Assembly (NCBI GenBank): GCA_018873245.2
Contig: JAEMBT020000002.1
Span: forward strand, 2,456,001 to 2,520,000
Length of the DNA stretch: 64,000 bases
Source of the DNA: Archegozetes longisetosus
Lineage: Eukaryota; Arthropoda; Arachnida; Sarcoptiformes; Trhypochthoniidae
Direction of reading: 5' to 3'
A program made the translations under genes and the position numbers. Below are positions 1 through 10,989 of the stretch, piece after piece; positions within the stretch are counted from its first letter, which is position 1; each line of letters starts with the position of its first letter. The notes beneath the pieces are model-generated. The model did no database searches. It saw only the letters and a list, made by a program, of their open reading frames with translations, and was not told the DNA's origin.

Positions 1-1
1 T

Positions 2-568
2 TTTCCAACATTTCATAAGAGATGTTTTGAATCAATTACAAACGCAAATTCAAATGACTTTCTTGTTTTGGGCTTCTCTTTCGATCATGGATCAGAGACG
101 ATTAAATTGAATTCTTCGACATTCAATCAAAAGTTGAGCGAATATTTCAACCATGGCCTTGACAGAGAAGGTATGGAGTTCTTCACTCCTATTTTACAAA
201 CTGTTATGAAGAAGTATAGACTTGAGAAAGAAGTCGGGTTTACGATGAATGTTGAGCACATACCAGTTGTTTCGTGTCTTGAATATGAACAAATTTACCC
301 AGATATCAAGTTTGTGAAAAAGAAAATTCAATTTGAGAATAAAACTAAATTTTACGATTGGTGTCGACAATATTATAACCCCAAATATTGGTCTGAAGCA
401 GATTTTGACTTATGGTTTAATACAGAAAATCCTGATCCACATCTTTTGTGGATGACGATGACGTCAAAATTAACAAGTGAAAAGAGAGCAAGAGCTTTGA
501 GAGAAACTGATAAACCACCAACATCAGCATCTGCTACGAGTTGGCTCAGAAGTCCAGTGAGAGTTTAA
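2..568 (+). CDS. 3' end of an unrecognised gene (partial, cut by window edge)
   Basis: An open frame runs from the left edge to a TAA at 566-568, giving the last 188 residues of a longer protein. No suitable start is visible, so the start or earlier exons lie outside the window. The composition is that of a real soluble protein: acidic and aromatic-rich, with a Trp/Tyr-rich stretch (FYDWCRQYYNPKYW), the motif NPDPHLLWMT, and a basic Ser/Thr/Arg-rich tail ending SPVRV. There is no membrane segment or signal peptide in this part. I do not recognise the family. It is unrelated in composition to the hydrophobic membrane-protein cluster that follows. Confidence 0.7.
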   Translation, partial: FPTFHKRCFESITNANSNDFLVLGFSFDHGSETIKLNSSTFNQKLSEYFNHGLDREGMEFFTPILQTVMKKYRLEKEVGFTMNVEHIPVVSCLEYEQIYPDIKFVKKKIQFENKTKFYDWCRQYYNPKYWSEADFDLWFNTENPDPHLLWMTMTSKLTSEKRARALRETDKPPTSASATSWLRSPVRV

Positions 569-1330
569 TCTAAAAAATCTAATATTTAATCAAGTGTTTT
601 TAGTATTATTTTCTATTAACTATGGTGCTCGAGCTTTTATCTAAATCTTTTGATTACTATCAAATGTTTTATTTTGCTTTGGTAAATATGAATCAGCTAA
701 CAAACCCTAAAGTTTAGATACGAGAAAATCAGTTGCAAAATTGATTTTAACCTGTTTCGGCTAAACTCACTGATTAAAGTGTTATTCTGCGAGACTCACT
801 TCTGCAAAACTGATACCAATAGATCCACGATCCGAAAGTATTTGGGAAGCGCTGCTATATATTGTTCTAGCAAATCTAAGCATCAATGCAAGAATTATTA
901 TGATTATACTGAATTTGCACTTACTGACAAGTTTAACCTTACTTTACTTTAACTAGCTAATAACTTGACTTTAGCCTTATTTTACCTCTGCTTTTTGTTA
1001 TCGTTTAAGATTTAATAAAACTACCAATTATTAATTCAAAGTTTGAATTTTTGAATAGAATTTTTCATATATTAGTGTGAGATATTTTTAGGATTTTTTA
1101 AAATACAGTTTTAGGGTTTTTACATGTAAAGTATTTGCAGTTCTTTGGCAAATAATTATTAATCAATCACGTAAATTATTATCTATGAGAATTAATAGTT
1201 TTGGAATCCGTTTTGACTATAGTAAACAAAAAATTGTTGGCAAGCATTCCGCGAAAACTGTCATAGTAAGTAATCAAACAGAGTTGTTTATTTGAAGACA
1301 TAACAGGTGTGTTCATATTTGAGATGAACG
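569..1330. other. Gene-free stretch
   Basis: AT-rich sequence after the first gene. I see no coding frame, RNA gene or repeat in it. Confidence 0.5.
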
Positions 1331-1600
1331 GTGTCTTCCCAGTTTATAGACGTCCACTTTGTAGACATTTCACTTCATAGACTAATTATTCGCTAATGAA
1401 AATTCTGGTTATTGAAGAGATTATTGATGTCAATTCTAAACAATCTAATTGAATCTAATTTTGAAAATTGATCATTTTCTAATCAAGTGTCTATCAATCG
1501 GATGTCTGTCAAGTGAAATGTCTATGAAGCGAAATGTTTATAAAGTGGGTGTCTATAAAGTGGATTTCCATCAATCGGGGTATAACCGGGATGGACACAT
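1331..1600. repeat. Inverted-repeat element with 16-18 bp sub-repeats
   Basis: The left part (about 1331-1381) and the right part (about 1488-1600) are inverted relatives. Both are built from degenerate units around GTCTATGAAGTGAAAT, with variants such as GTCTATAAAGTGG and GTCTATCAATCGG. The right arm carries four to five units in tandem. Such terminal sub-repeats occur in non-autonomous DNA transposons. No transposase is present. It lies just upstream of the first four-TM gene. Confidence 0.6.
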
Positions 1601-1739
1601 GAGTTGCGCTATACATCGCACATGAACACTTCGCCAATGCTTCAAAAGTAAGAGTTATAATTAAAGCGATAGTGTAGCCATTTTTCGCGCAGTTAAAAAA
1701 TGAATAATAAGTCATAAAAAAGATTCAACATTGCAAATA

Positions 1740-2198
1740 ATGAATTATATAAGAAGAAATGAGTTTAAGATAGTCAAGCTATCTTTAATTTTAGTAGTAT
1801 TAATCGGTGCGACTGTCTATTGTATTGATTTAGCTCTAACAAAGGATGAGATTCATCTCTATAACGAAGAACTTAAACAACTCGATCAAGAGCTGGTCAG
1901 AAAAACAATTAATTTTGTATATGTGGCGGCTTTGTTATTCATAATAGGATTCACGGCTTTGTTTTTATTCTTCATAATCAAAGAAAATCTGACGGGAATT
2001 CTAGTCATAACAGTGTTGAGCACAATCTCACTCTTTTATGGCTTCACAACTATTAATAAAGCCCCTGGACCGTCTATCCTTGATATTATTTTATCGATTA
2101 TCGAAATAGGACTCGGATTTTTATTCGCTTATTTGATTAAACAGCGGGATAAGCATCCGACCAGTCGATCGGATGATGTTCAATATCTTGCTGCCTAA
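1740..2198 (+). CDS. Four-TM tandem family member 1
   Basis: A single-exon gene of 152 aa; the ATG at 1740 is chosen over an upstream in-frame TTG. Hydrophobic segments sit at about residues 14-33, 57-80, 86-103 and 113-133, after a short basic amino tail and before a 19-residue polar tail. The acidic loop after TM1 begins T-K-D-E. The turn between TM2 and TM3 carries I-I-K81-E82-N83, the most recurrent motif among the tandem relatives downstream. No signal peptide, enzyme motif or conserved Cys pair is visible. The family is not recognised; the topology resembles small tetraspan proteins in general, which does not show kinship. Function unknown. Confidence 0.8.
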   Translation: MNYIRRNEFKIVKLSLILVVLIGATVYCIDLALTKDEIHLYNEELKQLDQELVRKTINFVYVAALLFIIGFTALFLFFIIKENLTGILVITVLSTISLFYGFTTINKAPGPSILDIILSIIEIGLGFLFAYLIKQRDKHPTSRSDDVQYLAA

Positions 2199-3593
2199 GA
2201 GAGTATTTCTGTTTAATATCTAATGCTAGATAAGTATGAAAATGTTTGGTAATTTGTTATCTGGTTAAAACCTAACCTAAAATCTAAAGAGAGTTATTTT
2301 CACTGGTAGTTATCGAACAAAAAATTATAATTAATTAGTTTATTGGTCACTTAAATATTTTTGTTATTAGTTAAGAAAACAATGAGATAACAATTCTTTA
2401 AAAAGATATTCTAAATATTCAGGTCTAAAATTGATGATTATTTCATTACTATTAGGAATTTTTAGATTTTTTTGCTTGAATTTAAATTAGTTTCCAAACC
2501 AGTTAATTAGTTATCAAATTATTTAATGAAATCATAGTATATTTTGAGACTATGAATTAACGTATTATTTTTTCGAAAACTAACAGCAATCTTGTTAGGG
2601 CGCTATCTGTCAACATGTATAAGACTTATGTTTTCAAAATTGTAACTTGAAAATACTTTAGATACATTTAAAGCACTATAAATGCAATATTTCTTCTAAA
2701 AAATTAAAAAATACGTCTATTTAGCTTTAACTGCAGCTAAGTGTTTGATGCATAAGTCTTCATGCAGAGAATCACTTAAAAAGTGAATAACGAAATAAAT
2801 GTAAGAAATTATTTGTTTTACTCAAAAACCAACTTCAAATAAATGACCCCATAAGTGGTTGATTTGTAACTAAAAAGTTGTAAAAGAGTTTTAACCAATT
2901 TCGATAAGCCTAATAAATCTGAGTTGTGATCATTTTTAGACATGTATAAACTCTGTTTTTTGTAACAAGCCAAAGTGATTTCTCAGATCTTCGCATTTAG
3001 CCCTTGTGTTTTACTTTTGTAATTTCATATATTTTTGCTCTGTTAAAATGAATTCTAAATTCAAAGCTTTATTGTACAATAATTTTGACTCAACTTATTG
3101 TTATGAAAAGAGTCCCTAATATTTGATATATTGTTGAACATGAATTAAAATAGTTATTGAATTTGAAATTTGTAAAATATTTTAAGTATAAATAAAATAT
3201 TTGAAAAATCATGAGCTTTAAATTTGATTTTGTCAAATGTGATCATTTATCATCTTCTCTGGTTACAGATAATTTAGCTTCTGAAAATTCAATTTTTTCT
3301 CTTAAAATATCTTAATCTTTCGAGATAAGATCAGATCGCCAGGAGCCCACTTCTTATTCAATACCACAAGTTCAATACCATTAGTAAATTATTAAGCTAT
3401 TGAATGTGAAAATCTATAAATAAATCATTAGTTAATAAATGGTTCTCAATGTATTTTTGAGTCGCAAAAATTATTTACATTAGTGATAAGACAAGTGAAA
3501 ATTTATAAACCTTCTACTAGAAAAGTAATAAACTATTCAATTACTCTATTGAGCTATCAAATCACTTCAATCAAGAATCAAGCTCATCTTACA
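2199..3593. other. Gene-free stretch
   Basis: AT-rich spacer between two family members. I see no coding frame or clear repeat before the palindrome that starts at 3594. Confidence 0.5.
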
Positions 3594-4307
3594 AGGGAAG
3601 TCCGAAACTATGTAATGACCGATTTCAAAAATATTTTATGGCACAGATAACATGTCATATGATGTCCGAAAAGGCATATAAAAAGGCTAGACAAAAGTTA
3701 TGACCATTCAAAAAGTGATTTCATATGGCTTATTACTATTGATTCCTATGTATTTTGCCTATCAAATAAGTACTCTAATTCAGTCAAATTACCCAATGGA
3801 TGGCAATAATATTGTTAATAAGGAAAATCTTCAGATCATTTTGAACAAAATAAGATAATCCGAATTCCACATTTAAAGGTAAGTTTCCATATATCAACAG
3901 TTCTAATTTTTCGTATCTATCATATCTTTTAAACTCAATGGATTTCTAAAGAAAATTTTTAAGATATATGATAAATACGAAAAATTAGAACTGTTGATAT
4001 ACAGAAACTTACTCTTAAATGTGAAATTTCAGATTAACTGTTTGTGTTTAAAATGATTTGAAGATTTTCCTTATTAACAATATTATTGCCATCCATTGGG
4101 TAATTTGACCGAATTAGAGTACATATTTGATAGGCAAATTACATAGGAATCAATAGTAATAAGCCATATGAAATCACTTTTCGAATGGTCATAACTTTTA
4201 TCTAGCGGTCAGCGTTTTTTATATGCCTTTTCGAACATTATACGACATGTTATTTATGCCACAAAAATATTTTTGAAATCGGTTATTACATAGTCCTTCA
4301 CTTCCCT
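3594..4307. repeat. Large near-perfect palindrome (foldback/MITE-like)
   Basis: Two arms of about 340 bp (roughly 3594-3945 and 3960-4307) are reverse complements with few mismatches, around a loop of only some 15-20 bp. The outer ends are AGGGAAG and CTTCCCT. Examples of matching arm blocks are TTACCCAATGGATGGCAATA in the left arm and its complement in the right. There is no long ORF, so this is a non-autonomous foldback element or a fresh inverted duplication. A transcript through it would form a long hairpin RNA. Confidence 0.85.
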
Positions 4308-4636
4308 CGTCTGTTATAATGAAAGAAATTCTTTTATATTCTGTCTGTATAAAAGCTTTCCTTTAGTAAATATCTAGAAGTTTACTAATTTGCAAAAAAT
4401 GTCCGGATTTTGTTAGAACTAATTATTAAATTTGTGCTTTAAATTCATGATCAGCATTCGAGTAAATGCCTAAAATGCCAAATAAATCACATTTGAAGCG
4501 AATGGTTACTATAGAGACCGCATCTCTGAAGAGCATCTGAAAAAAGTGACGCCAGACCGGCGCCTGAACTTGAGAACCTAGTTGACATAGACTAGCATAT
4601 TATAAATATTCTGCTATTGTCGAAGAAACAGCAAGT

Positions 4637-5098
4637 ATGAATAATAATCTAATGCAAATGATTCAATTGTTGCTAATAATAATGAAAATAAGTACTCTTT
4701 TGTATCATATAATACAGACTATGATTATTAATGTCCAAGAAGTATTCTATCAAAAGATTGGCCAAATTTTTAATGGCTTAGATAACGAAAAACAGTATAC
4801 TATTAGTGTTATGCTTGTCACTATCTTACTGATGGTTTGGATTACATTCGTGTTTATCTATAATTATATGATAGTTCACGAAAACTTCATTGGACTAATA
4901 GTTATGACTATATTGCTTCTCATTTCGCTCTTGTATAGTTTTATAAATTTTGATCAACATTCAATCATCGAATTCATTATTGAAACTATATTATCGATTG
5001 TTGAGATCTTACTTCTAATCGCTTTGATTTTGATGGTCAAAATTAAGAAAAGGGAACGTTATATCAAAAGTTTTAATCAAAGATTTTCTCTGGTTTGA
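4637..5098 (+). CDS. Four-TM tandem family member 2
   Basis: A single exon of 153 aa with ATG at 4637. Hydrophobic segments fall near residues 8-32, 56-79, 84-104 and 111-135, with a basic tail (KIKKRERYIK). The TM2-TM3 turn reads V-H81-E82-N83 followed by F-I-G-L-I-V-M-T-I-L, closely matching member 1 (KEN, same residue number) and member 3. The loop after TM1 is more diverged than in members 1 and 3-5. No known domain was recognised. Confidence 0.8.
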   Translation: MNNNLMQMIQLLLIIMKISTLLYHIIQTMIINVQEVFYQKIGQIFNGLDNEKQYTISVMLVTILLMVWITFVFIYNYMIVHENFIGLIVMTILLLISLLYSFINFDQHSIIEFIIETILSIVEILLLIALILMVKIKKRERYIKSFNQRFSLV

Positions 5099-5281
5099 AT
5101 GTTAGTTCTCAATATTGGCTTGCAATTATTTATAAGATTAATTATCAATGTTTTGCCAAACTCTTCCTGTTTAATAATAAAAAGTTTTATCTATTAATTA
5201 TTGTAATGATTTTAATTTTTGGGATTGTATTTAAAACTAGCAAATACTATAAAACCTAAAAAGAATCAATTTTTACCATAA

Positions 5282-5470
5282 TTAAGGTTAGGAAATATTG
5301 TAAAATAAAACTTCTAATAGTGTTGAAAATATTAGCATTTAACTACGGATTTATCGAAATTAATAATATCCCGATAAAGAGTATTTATTAATTGTGATAA
5401 ATACATATTGAAGTACTAATATCTTCAACACTATCAGAAGTCGTATTTTAGTTGTGATTCCTAACCTTAA
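5282..5470. repeat. Hairpin-type inverted repeat
   Basis: Arms of about 52-55 bp (5283-5334 and 5415-5469) are reverse complements; the left begins TAAGGTTAGGAA and the right ends TTCCTAACCTTA. They flank about 80 bp that also hold a weaker internal inverted repeat. MITE-like, with no coding capacity. Confidence 0.7.
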
Positions 5471-6395
5471 CCACAATATATTTTTATATGTGACTGAAAC
5501 TGACTTTTCTATCATTAAAACTTGTTGTGCAAGACTTGTTATTTATTTTCTCTTATTTACACTGTATCTGAAATCCGTATTGATTTTTTTATTCTGATCT
5601 CAATTAAGTCACATTAAGTGGATACTAGCGCAGTAAAAGTCAGAATTATCTACAAATTTGAGGCATTACATCTACTTGGAGCTCATCAATTGTTATGCCA
5701 ACTGATCTTCGGTTATAAGCCAACATTTAATTGAACATCACCAAAAGTCATTCAAATTATTTAAAGGCCTCTTTATTTTTTCAAATAAACAATCTGGATT
5801 GAATTAAATTTATTTCTAAAAGAAATAGCTGTTGAAAGACATTTGAAATTGAAGTTTTCAAGGCTTCATCGTATTTTCCTAGCGATAATTCCGGCTTTAC
5901 TTGTATAAGTCTTTATTTGAAATCCTAGAAGTTATCTTGGCTTAATATCTAGCAAATGAACACTTATCCGGAACTTGAGTTCAGCTTCTGTAAGATTTTT
6001 GTTACGTGCACAATAAATATGTTTTAAAGTTTTAAACTTCATATGAAGATTAAAAACAGAACATTTTCATTGCAGTCCTCGATGTCTATGTATAAAGCAG
6101 ATATTAAATCCAAGTCTTAATAATGAATCTCAATTTGAATCAAACCCTGATTTTCATCACCAGTAGAATCGGAGGAATCCGAACAATTTTGTCAAATAAA
6201 CGAACAGATGTTGTGATTAACTTATTTATGTCCAACGTTTATGTTATATGTCCACAAATAGAAAATTATTGACATTGGACGAAGACTTAGTACTGAGTGA
6301 TCGCAGAAAAACATCTTATATTAATATACAAGTTGCTTCAATTCTGATCCTAAAGCTAGACAACAACCTGAGACTACTAAAAACACTTTCAAACT
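5471..6395. other. Gene-free stretch
   Basis: Spacer upstream of member 3. I see no coding frame, RNA gene or clear repeat. Confidence 0.45.
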
Positions 6396-6845
6396 ATGAA
6401 TATCTTAAGAGATAATTACCTCATAATAATTAAATATCTATTAATTACAGCCAGGATTTGTTTCGCGCTATTTACTATCATTGATTTATTGCTAATTCGC
6501 GACCAACTGTACAATGAGATGTATAAACATATTGATCATGTCGATAAGCAATTACTACATAATATTCTCACCATTGCTGACACTATGACCATTATTTCGC
6601 AAATTGTTTTTACTTTGATTTTTCTCTATTTTATAATACGTGAAAACTCAGTCGGAATTCTAGTCATGACAATACTCTGTTTGATTGCTCTTACATTTAG
6701 TTTTGGACACATTGATGGCGAGTCTTTGGGACTGACGATAACTGAAATCGTGTTCTCAACTCTTTTTATTATACTCGCATTTATTTTCGCGTGTGCGATC
6801 AATGCTAAGAATTTTATGCTTAATAATCAAAATTCGGTTGTTTGA
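6396..6845 (+). CDS. Four-TM tandem family member 3
   Basis: A single exon of 149 aa with ATG at 6396. Hydrophobic segments fall near residues 9-31, 58-80, 86-104 and 112-137. The loop after TM1 starts I-R-D-Q-L-Y-N-E, matching the R/K-D-Q loops of members 4 and 5. The TM2-TM3 turn is I-I-R82-E83-N84 followed by S-V-G-I-L-V-M-T-I-L, the best match to members 1 and 2. The tail is short (about 12 residues). Membrane protein of unknown role. Confidence 0.82.
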   Translation: MNILRDNYLIIIKYLLITARICFALFTIIDLLLIRDQLYNEMYKHIDHVDKQLLHNILTIADTMTIISQIVFTLIFLYFIIRENSVGILVMTILCLIALTFSFGHIDGESLGLTITEIVFSTLFIILAFIFACAINAKNFMLNNQNSVV

Positions 6846-7108
6846 AAAGTTTATTTAATAAGTTCTCGATTATGAATCACTTATCTATAAATATGATATA
6901 TTTATTACTTTCATGTGATGTTAATCTTGAACACGTTAAGTAAAGATCTACTTTTATCACAAGTTTGATCTTTATAAAAATTGTTCCTCAATAAACATCT
7001 TATATTGTATTTAGCTCGGAAGGTATAAAGGTATTTTACTAAATCGATTCTGAAATTTTATTTCTTTTTTGACAATTAACGCAGAGCTACTCTTTAATTA
7101 TTTTTGAC
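6846..7108. other. Short gene-free spacer
   Basis: Nothing supported here before the hairpin that follows. Confidence 0.4.
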
Positions 7109-7252
7109 TTAGGTGTCGTCTCTCTGTCTAGAGGATTAAAGAGATATCTAAAAAGTGCAAATTTTGAGGATTTTGCCATTAAATCCTCAAAATTTACACT
7201 ATTTAGTTCTCCCTTTCTCCTCAATTCTCTAGGCAGAGGGACGACACCCAAA
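7109..7252. repeat. Hairpin MITE-like repeat
   Basis: Two arms of about 65-70 bp meet almost without a loop (7109-7173 and 7178-7250). Outer ends are GGTGTCGTC and GACGACACC; inner ends are TTGAGGATTT and AAATCCTCAA. There is no ORF. Confidence 0.75.
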
Positions 7253-7317
7253 TAAAAAAATTAAGCACTTTAATCTTTTCTATGAAACAACGCTGTGTGT
7301 CACTAATGATCGACATA

Positions 7318-7414
7318 AGCTAGCCTGAGCCTAGGCTAGCCTAGACCTGAGACTCAGGCTCTAGGCTTCATTGTTAATGAACCTAAACTCAGTAAGGCTC
7401 AGGCTCAGCGAAAC
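7318..7414. repeat. GC-rich low-complexity patch of CTAGGCT/CTCAGGCT words
   Basis: About 95 bp made largely of the words CTAGCCT, CTAGGCT, CTCAGGCT and their complements, partly palindromic. It stands out from the AT-rich surroundings. Probably simple-sequence or repeat remnant. Confidence 0.5.
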
Positions 7415-7798
7415 TGATCCCATGCCTGTCATTGATAATGAATCGTTATTTAGAAATGACTTAGCACAAGCATTTACTTTGAAAATTAAAAGCTACATGT
7501 TATGATCCGGTTTTTGAACTTTTCACCTGGAACAATATGTTTCTTAACCCTTAATTTGATTGTAAACTACCGTAAACATACTTAATCCTAATATCTATGA
7601 TTAAGTTTGATGTAAACAAATTTCCATCAAAAAGAAGAGGAAGTGTTTTGTTGAGATCTGCATAAACCCAAATTAACATAAAATTCAGAAGAGATAAATC
7701 ATTTTCTTTTACAGGTCGGTGAGCAAAGATTCACAAAAGCTTTCAAAACTGTAAAGATCTGAACTTTTTTCGATTGAAATCTGATTTTAATCTATATA

Positions 7799-8266
7799 AT
7801 GAATGTCTTAATGTATGATCGTTTCAAAATTGTTAAATATCTGTTAATAACAGTCAGAGCATGTTTAGCGCTTTACTTAACTATCGATTTTATACAAAAT
7901 AAAGATCAACGTTATGACGACCTGGTCAACGACTATGGAGAGATTGACAACGAGTTAATGTATAGTCTGTACATTGGAAATGTTTTACTTATAATAACAT
8001 TGCTCATAGTCTTTTCATTGGAAATAATTCGAGTTATAATTAAAGAAAATTTTGCTGCCATTGTATTCTCAACAACTATAAGCATCCAAATAGACATTGT
8101 CTGGCACTTTATTGATATCGGATATGATTTATGGTCGCCAACAGTCATCGGTATCATATTATCGTTTATTTTCAATATACTCGCTCTGGTCTTTACGTTC
8201 ATGATCTATAATAAGAAGACTTTGAAGATTGTTCACGAGAACAGTGCTCAGAAAGTAGTTATTTAA
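7799..8266 (+). CDS. Four-TM tandem family member 4
   Basis: A single exon of 155 aa with ATG at 7799. The amino end (RFKIVKYLLITVR) is nearly that of members 1 and 3. Four hydrophobic segments fall near residues 12-33, 58-81, 87-107 and 115-139. The loop starts N-K-D-Q-R-Y-D-D-L-V, and the TM2-TM3 turn is I-I-K82-E83-N84. The tail is basic then polar. A long reverse-strand frame inside it (7933-8202) is a shadow of the hydrophobic codons. Confidence 0.82.
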   Translation: MNVLMYDRFKIVKYLLITVRACLALYLTIDFIQNKDQRYDDLVNDYGEIDNELMYSLYIGNVLLIITLLIVFSLEIIRVIIKENFAAIVFSTTISIQIDIVWHFIDIGYDLWSPTVIGIILSFIFNILALVFTFMIYNKKTLKIVHENSAQKVVI

Positions 8267-8978
8267 AAGTTATTTATCACTTATCAAAGCTTTTTTAAAT
8301 ATTACGTAATTATAAATTTACGTAATATAATAACCGATTTATTAGATATGAAGAATTTTCTAGTATTTTGAGACTGAATGTAATTTTCTACTATTCCCAC
8401 AGTAAAAGTAATCTTTATTTATTGAAAATCTGTTGTATAGTTTGGTCAAACTGTGCTTTTTCTCGTGTTTCAATGAATTTTGATCAATAAAGGCATTCAT
8501 TTATTAATCAATTAACGGTTTTTTATTTCCCTTATATTTTAAGTAAGTATTCGAAGGTTAAAATACTTTATGAAGCAATTCAAATGAGAAACACTGAATA
8601 ACATTAAACCTAAAATCTTAAACTTTTAAGCTATTGCCGCAGAGCTTGATCAATAATAACAGCAGCCCTGAACTAAATCAACAAAATTTTAATCTCTTAT
8701 TACAGTTTATATCAGATAAAATTGATTGTTATTCATAGTCTAAACCTTTCGGAAGATAGAAGAATGACCACCTGTTCAGTAGTATCAGGTTTTCAGCAAA
8801 TGTTTTGCTGGTGTTTTATAACTACAAATCAAAATATAGAAGTTTGATAACAGTATTAAGTAGATCAAAATTGCAGTTTTAGACTCACAAAAGTCATTGA
8901 ATAGTCAGTTTCAAAAAGTGTTCTCAATAAATTGTTAACTTCTGATGAAAATCGAGATTTTTGATAACTTTGTCAAAT
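8267..8978. other. Gene-free stretch
   Basis: AT-rich spacer between members 4 and 5. A short palindrome (ATTACGTAATTATAAATTTACGTAAT) lies near 8303-8329, written here as two half-sites ATTACGTAAT and TTACGTAAT. Nothing else is supported. Confidence 0.4.
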
Positions 8979-9464
8979 ATGAGATCCCAATCAGTAATAA
9001 ATTCAACAATTGGTTTGATGCATTACTATCGCCTCGAAATTGCGAAGTGTCTTTTAATAACATTGAAAGTACTGTTCTGTGTACTCGTATCAACCCATTT
9101 GATAATAACTAGAGATCAACGTTTGAACGACATAGTGGACAATTATGACAAAAGCTTATCCGGAAATCAATTGTTGTACTCATTCTACACAACAATGCAA
9201 TTTTTGATAATTTACGTGCTCTTCATTTCAACTCTTATATTCATTTATGTAGTCATACGTGAATACTCCATCGGAGTTTCATTTATGACGGGAATAACTG
9301 TTTCGGAAGTTGTCTGCCCTTTCAGAAAAAGTTCATTGGATTCAATGACGATGCAAATTATGGTATCTGCACTTCTCATAGTGCTCGCTTTGAATCTTGT
9401 TATCATGATACATAAGAAGAATGAGGATAACAACGATAGAAATCAAGCTCTAATCGCCTGTTAG
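8979..9464 (+). CDS. Four-TM tandem family member 5
   Basis: A single exon. The ATG at 8979 gives 161 aa. An alternative ATG at 9018 gives 148 aa and an amino tail (MHYYRLEIAK) aligning better with the other members; the choice is open. The loop starts T-R-D-Q-R-L-N-D-I-V, very close to member 4. The TM2-TM3 turn is V-I-R-E-Y-S-I-G, with Tyr replacing Asn of the usual E-N. The tail is long and polar (IHKKNEDNNDRNQ). Function unknown. Confidence 0.8.
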   Translation: MRSQSVINSTIGLMHYYRLEIAKCLLITLKVLFCVLVSTHLIITRDQRLNDIVDNYDKSLSGNQLLYSFYTTMQFLIIYVLFISTLIFIYVVIREYSIGVSFMTGITVSEVVCPFRKSSLDSMTMQIMVSALLIVLALNLVIMIHKKNEDNNDRNQALIAC

Positions 9465-10980
9465 TTCGTTATCATCAAAGTTGTTAAAGTGATTATTGAT
9501 TCTTTAATGACTCAGTTTTAAGAAATCAATATTTTTCTTAAGCAATAATTTTATGCGAGTTAAGTGCTTATTAAACATGAAATATCGCCAACCTTTTGAC
9601 TTCTCACGAGAAATTTTTCCTACGTTTAAGTTCGAGTTTTTTACTTGTATTTCTGTTTAATTTGAATACGGAATAAATTTTGGCTTTTTCCACGCAGTTT
9701 ATCCGAATGATTAAAGTCTAGAGTCATCATTCATTTTATTGACATGTCATTTGTTTATCTGGTTTTAAAAACCAAAATCTTTTTCAAATTGAATTTTTCT
9801 TGTAGAAGAAAATAAAAATGTTTGTATCAACTAATTTGACGTTTTGTATTGATATCTATCATAATTTAAACTAAAAATGAGAAATTGAAAAACTTTACGG
9901 ACTATAAGCGTCTGTCCGACAGAAATGTATTTTTTCTTATATTGCTTAAAGCTACTTATGTTCAAGAATCAAATTCGTATTTTCCGAATAATTATCTAAC
10001 GATTTAATTATAATCTGTTTTTTATACTAACAATTGTGAGTTTTTAAGAAAAATTTGATAATAAATTTGAAGAAAACTTTTAGCTTCTTGTTACCTGATG
10101 GAAAGCATTACTAAAAGCGCAAACTGCGATCTAACGCTAAAACTAGAAATAATGGATTGTTATAATAATTAAGGGGTTGTAAAAATATATATTTTACGAA
10201 CTGTTCAGTCAATTTTAAAATCAATTTGAATCTCAAAACAAGTTTCAAATCAAGATTGACTGTCACTTCATAATCAGACTCTAAACAATGTAGAAAAAGA
10301 AAAAAATACCAACCTTGAATCTTATGAGACCACTGGTGCGCTCTCGAAGCTATAAATTCAAACTCAAAGATCAAGCCCGAAAATATAAAAAGCTTGTGAG
10401 TTCTTTGAAAAACCAACCAACTATGAGCCTGATCTCAATTTTGTCACTGAACAAACTCTGAAAAATGCATATACTATCAAAGCATTATTATCAGTTGACA
10501 AGATGAAGCTGACGGTTAGACACAAGAAGAAGCATTTTTCAAGTCTAAAGGTTAAGAAAAAGAAGTTTTGTAATGAGAAAGTACTTCAATTGAGAACTTT
10601 CTTGTAAATGATTTTGTGGTACAGGCATTGTTTGACTTTTATCATATACAGTATAATAAGATCATGACTATTAAGAGTTATTTTTTGGTTGCCATTGTTT
10701 TGCTATGATTTTGTCGCATATCTTGATTTGTTGACTGAATTGGTTTAGGTTGAGATTGAAACTGAAAACCAATTCTAAATTTGATCTTAACTAAGCAAAC
10801 ATTTTTGCTATATATTTTTCTACCTTAATTTCAAGTTCAATACTCGTCTTATATTAAAAGTTTAAATGTGATTTTGTGAAGACTTTTATCTCATTAAAAA
10901 TTGATTAGACTATAAATTAGTTACTAGCTAAGGATGAAATGTATGATAAATTGAGAAAAAGTAATGAAACAATAACTCAA
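9465..10980. other. Gene-free stretch
   Basis: AT-rich spacer. A 101-codon reverse frame at 10111-10416 has low-complexity composition and no visible domain or splice support. I see no repeat structure. Confidence 0.4.
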
Positions 10981-10989
10981 TAGCTATGA

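Noticed and set aside
10111..10416. 101-codon reverse frame
   Set aside because: Composition is low-complexity, with no domain, splice or start support; likely chance in AT-rich DNA.
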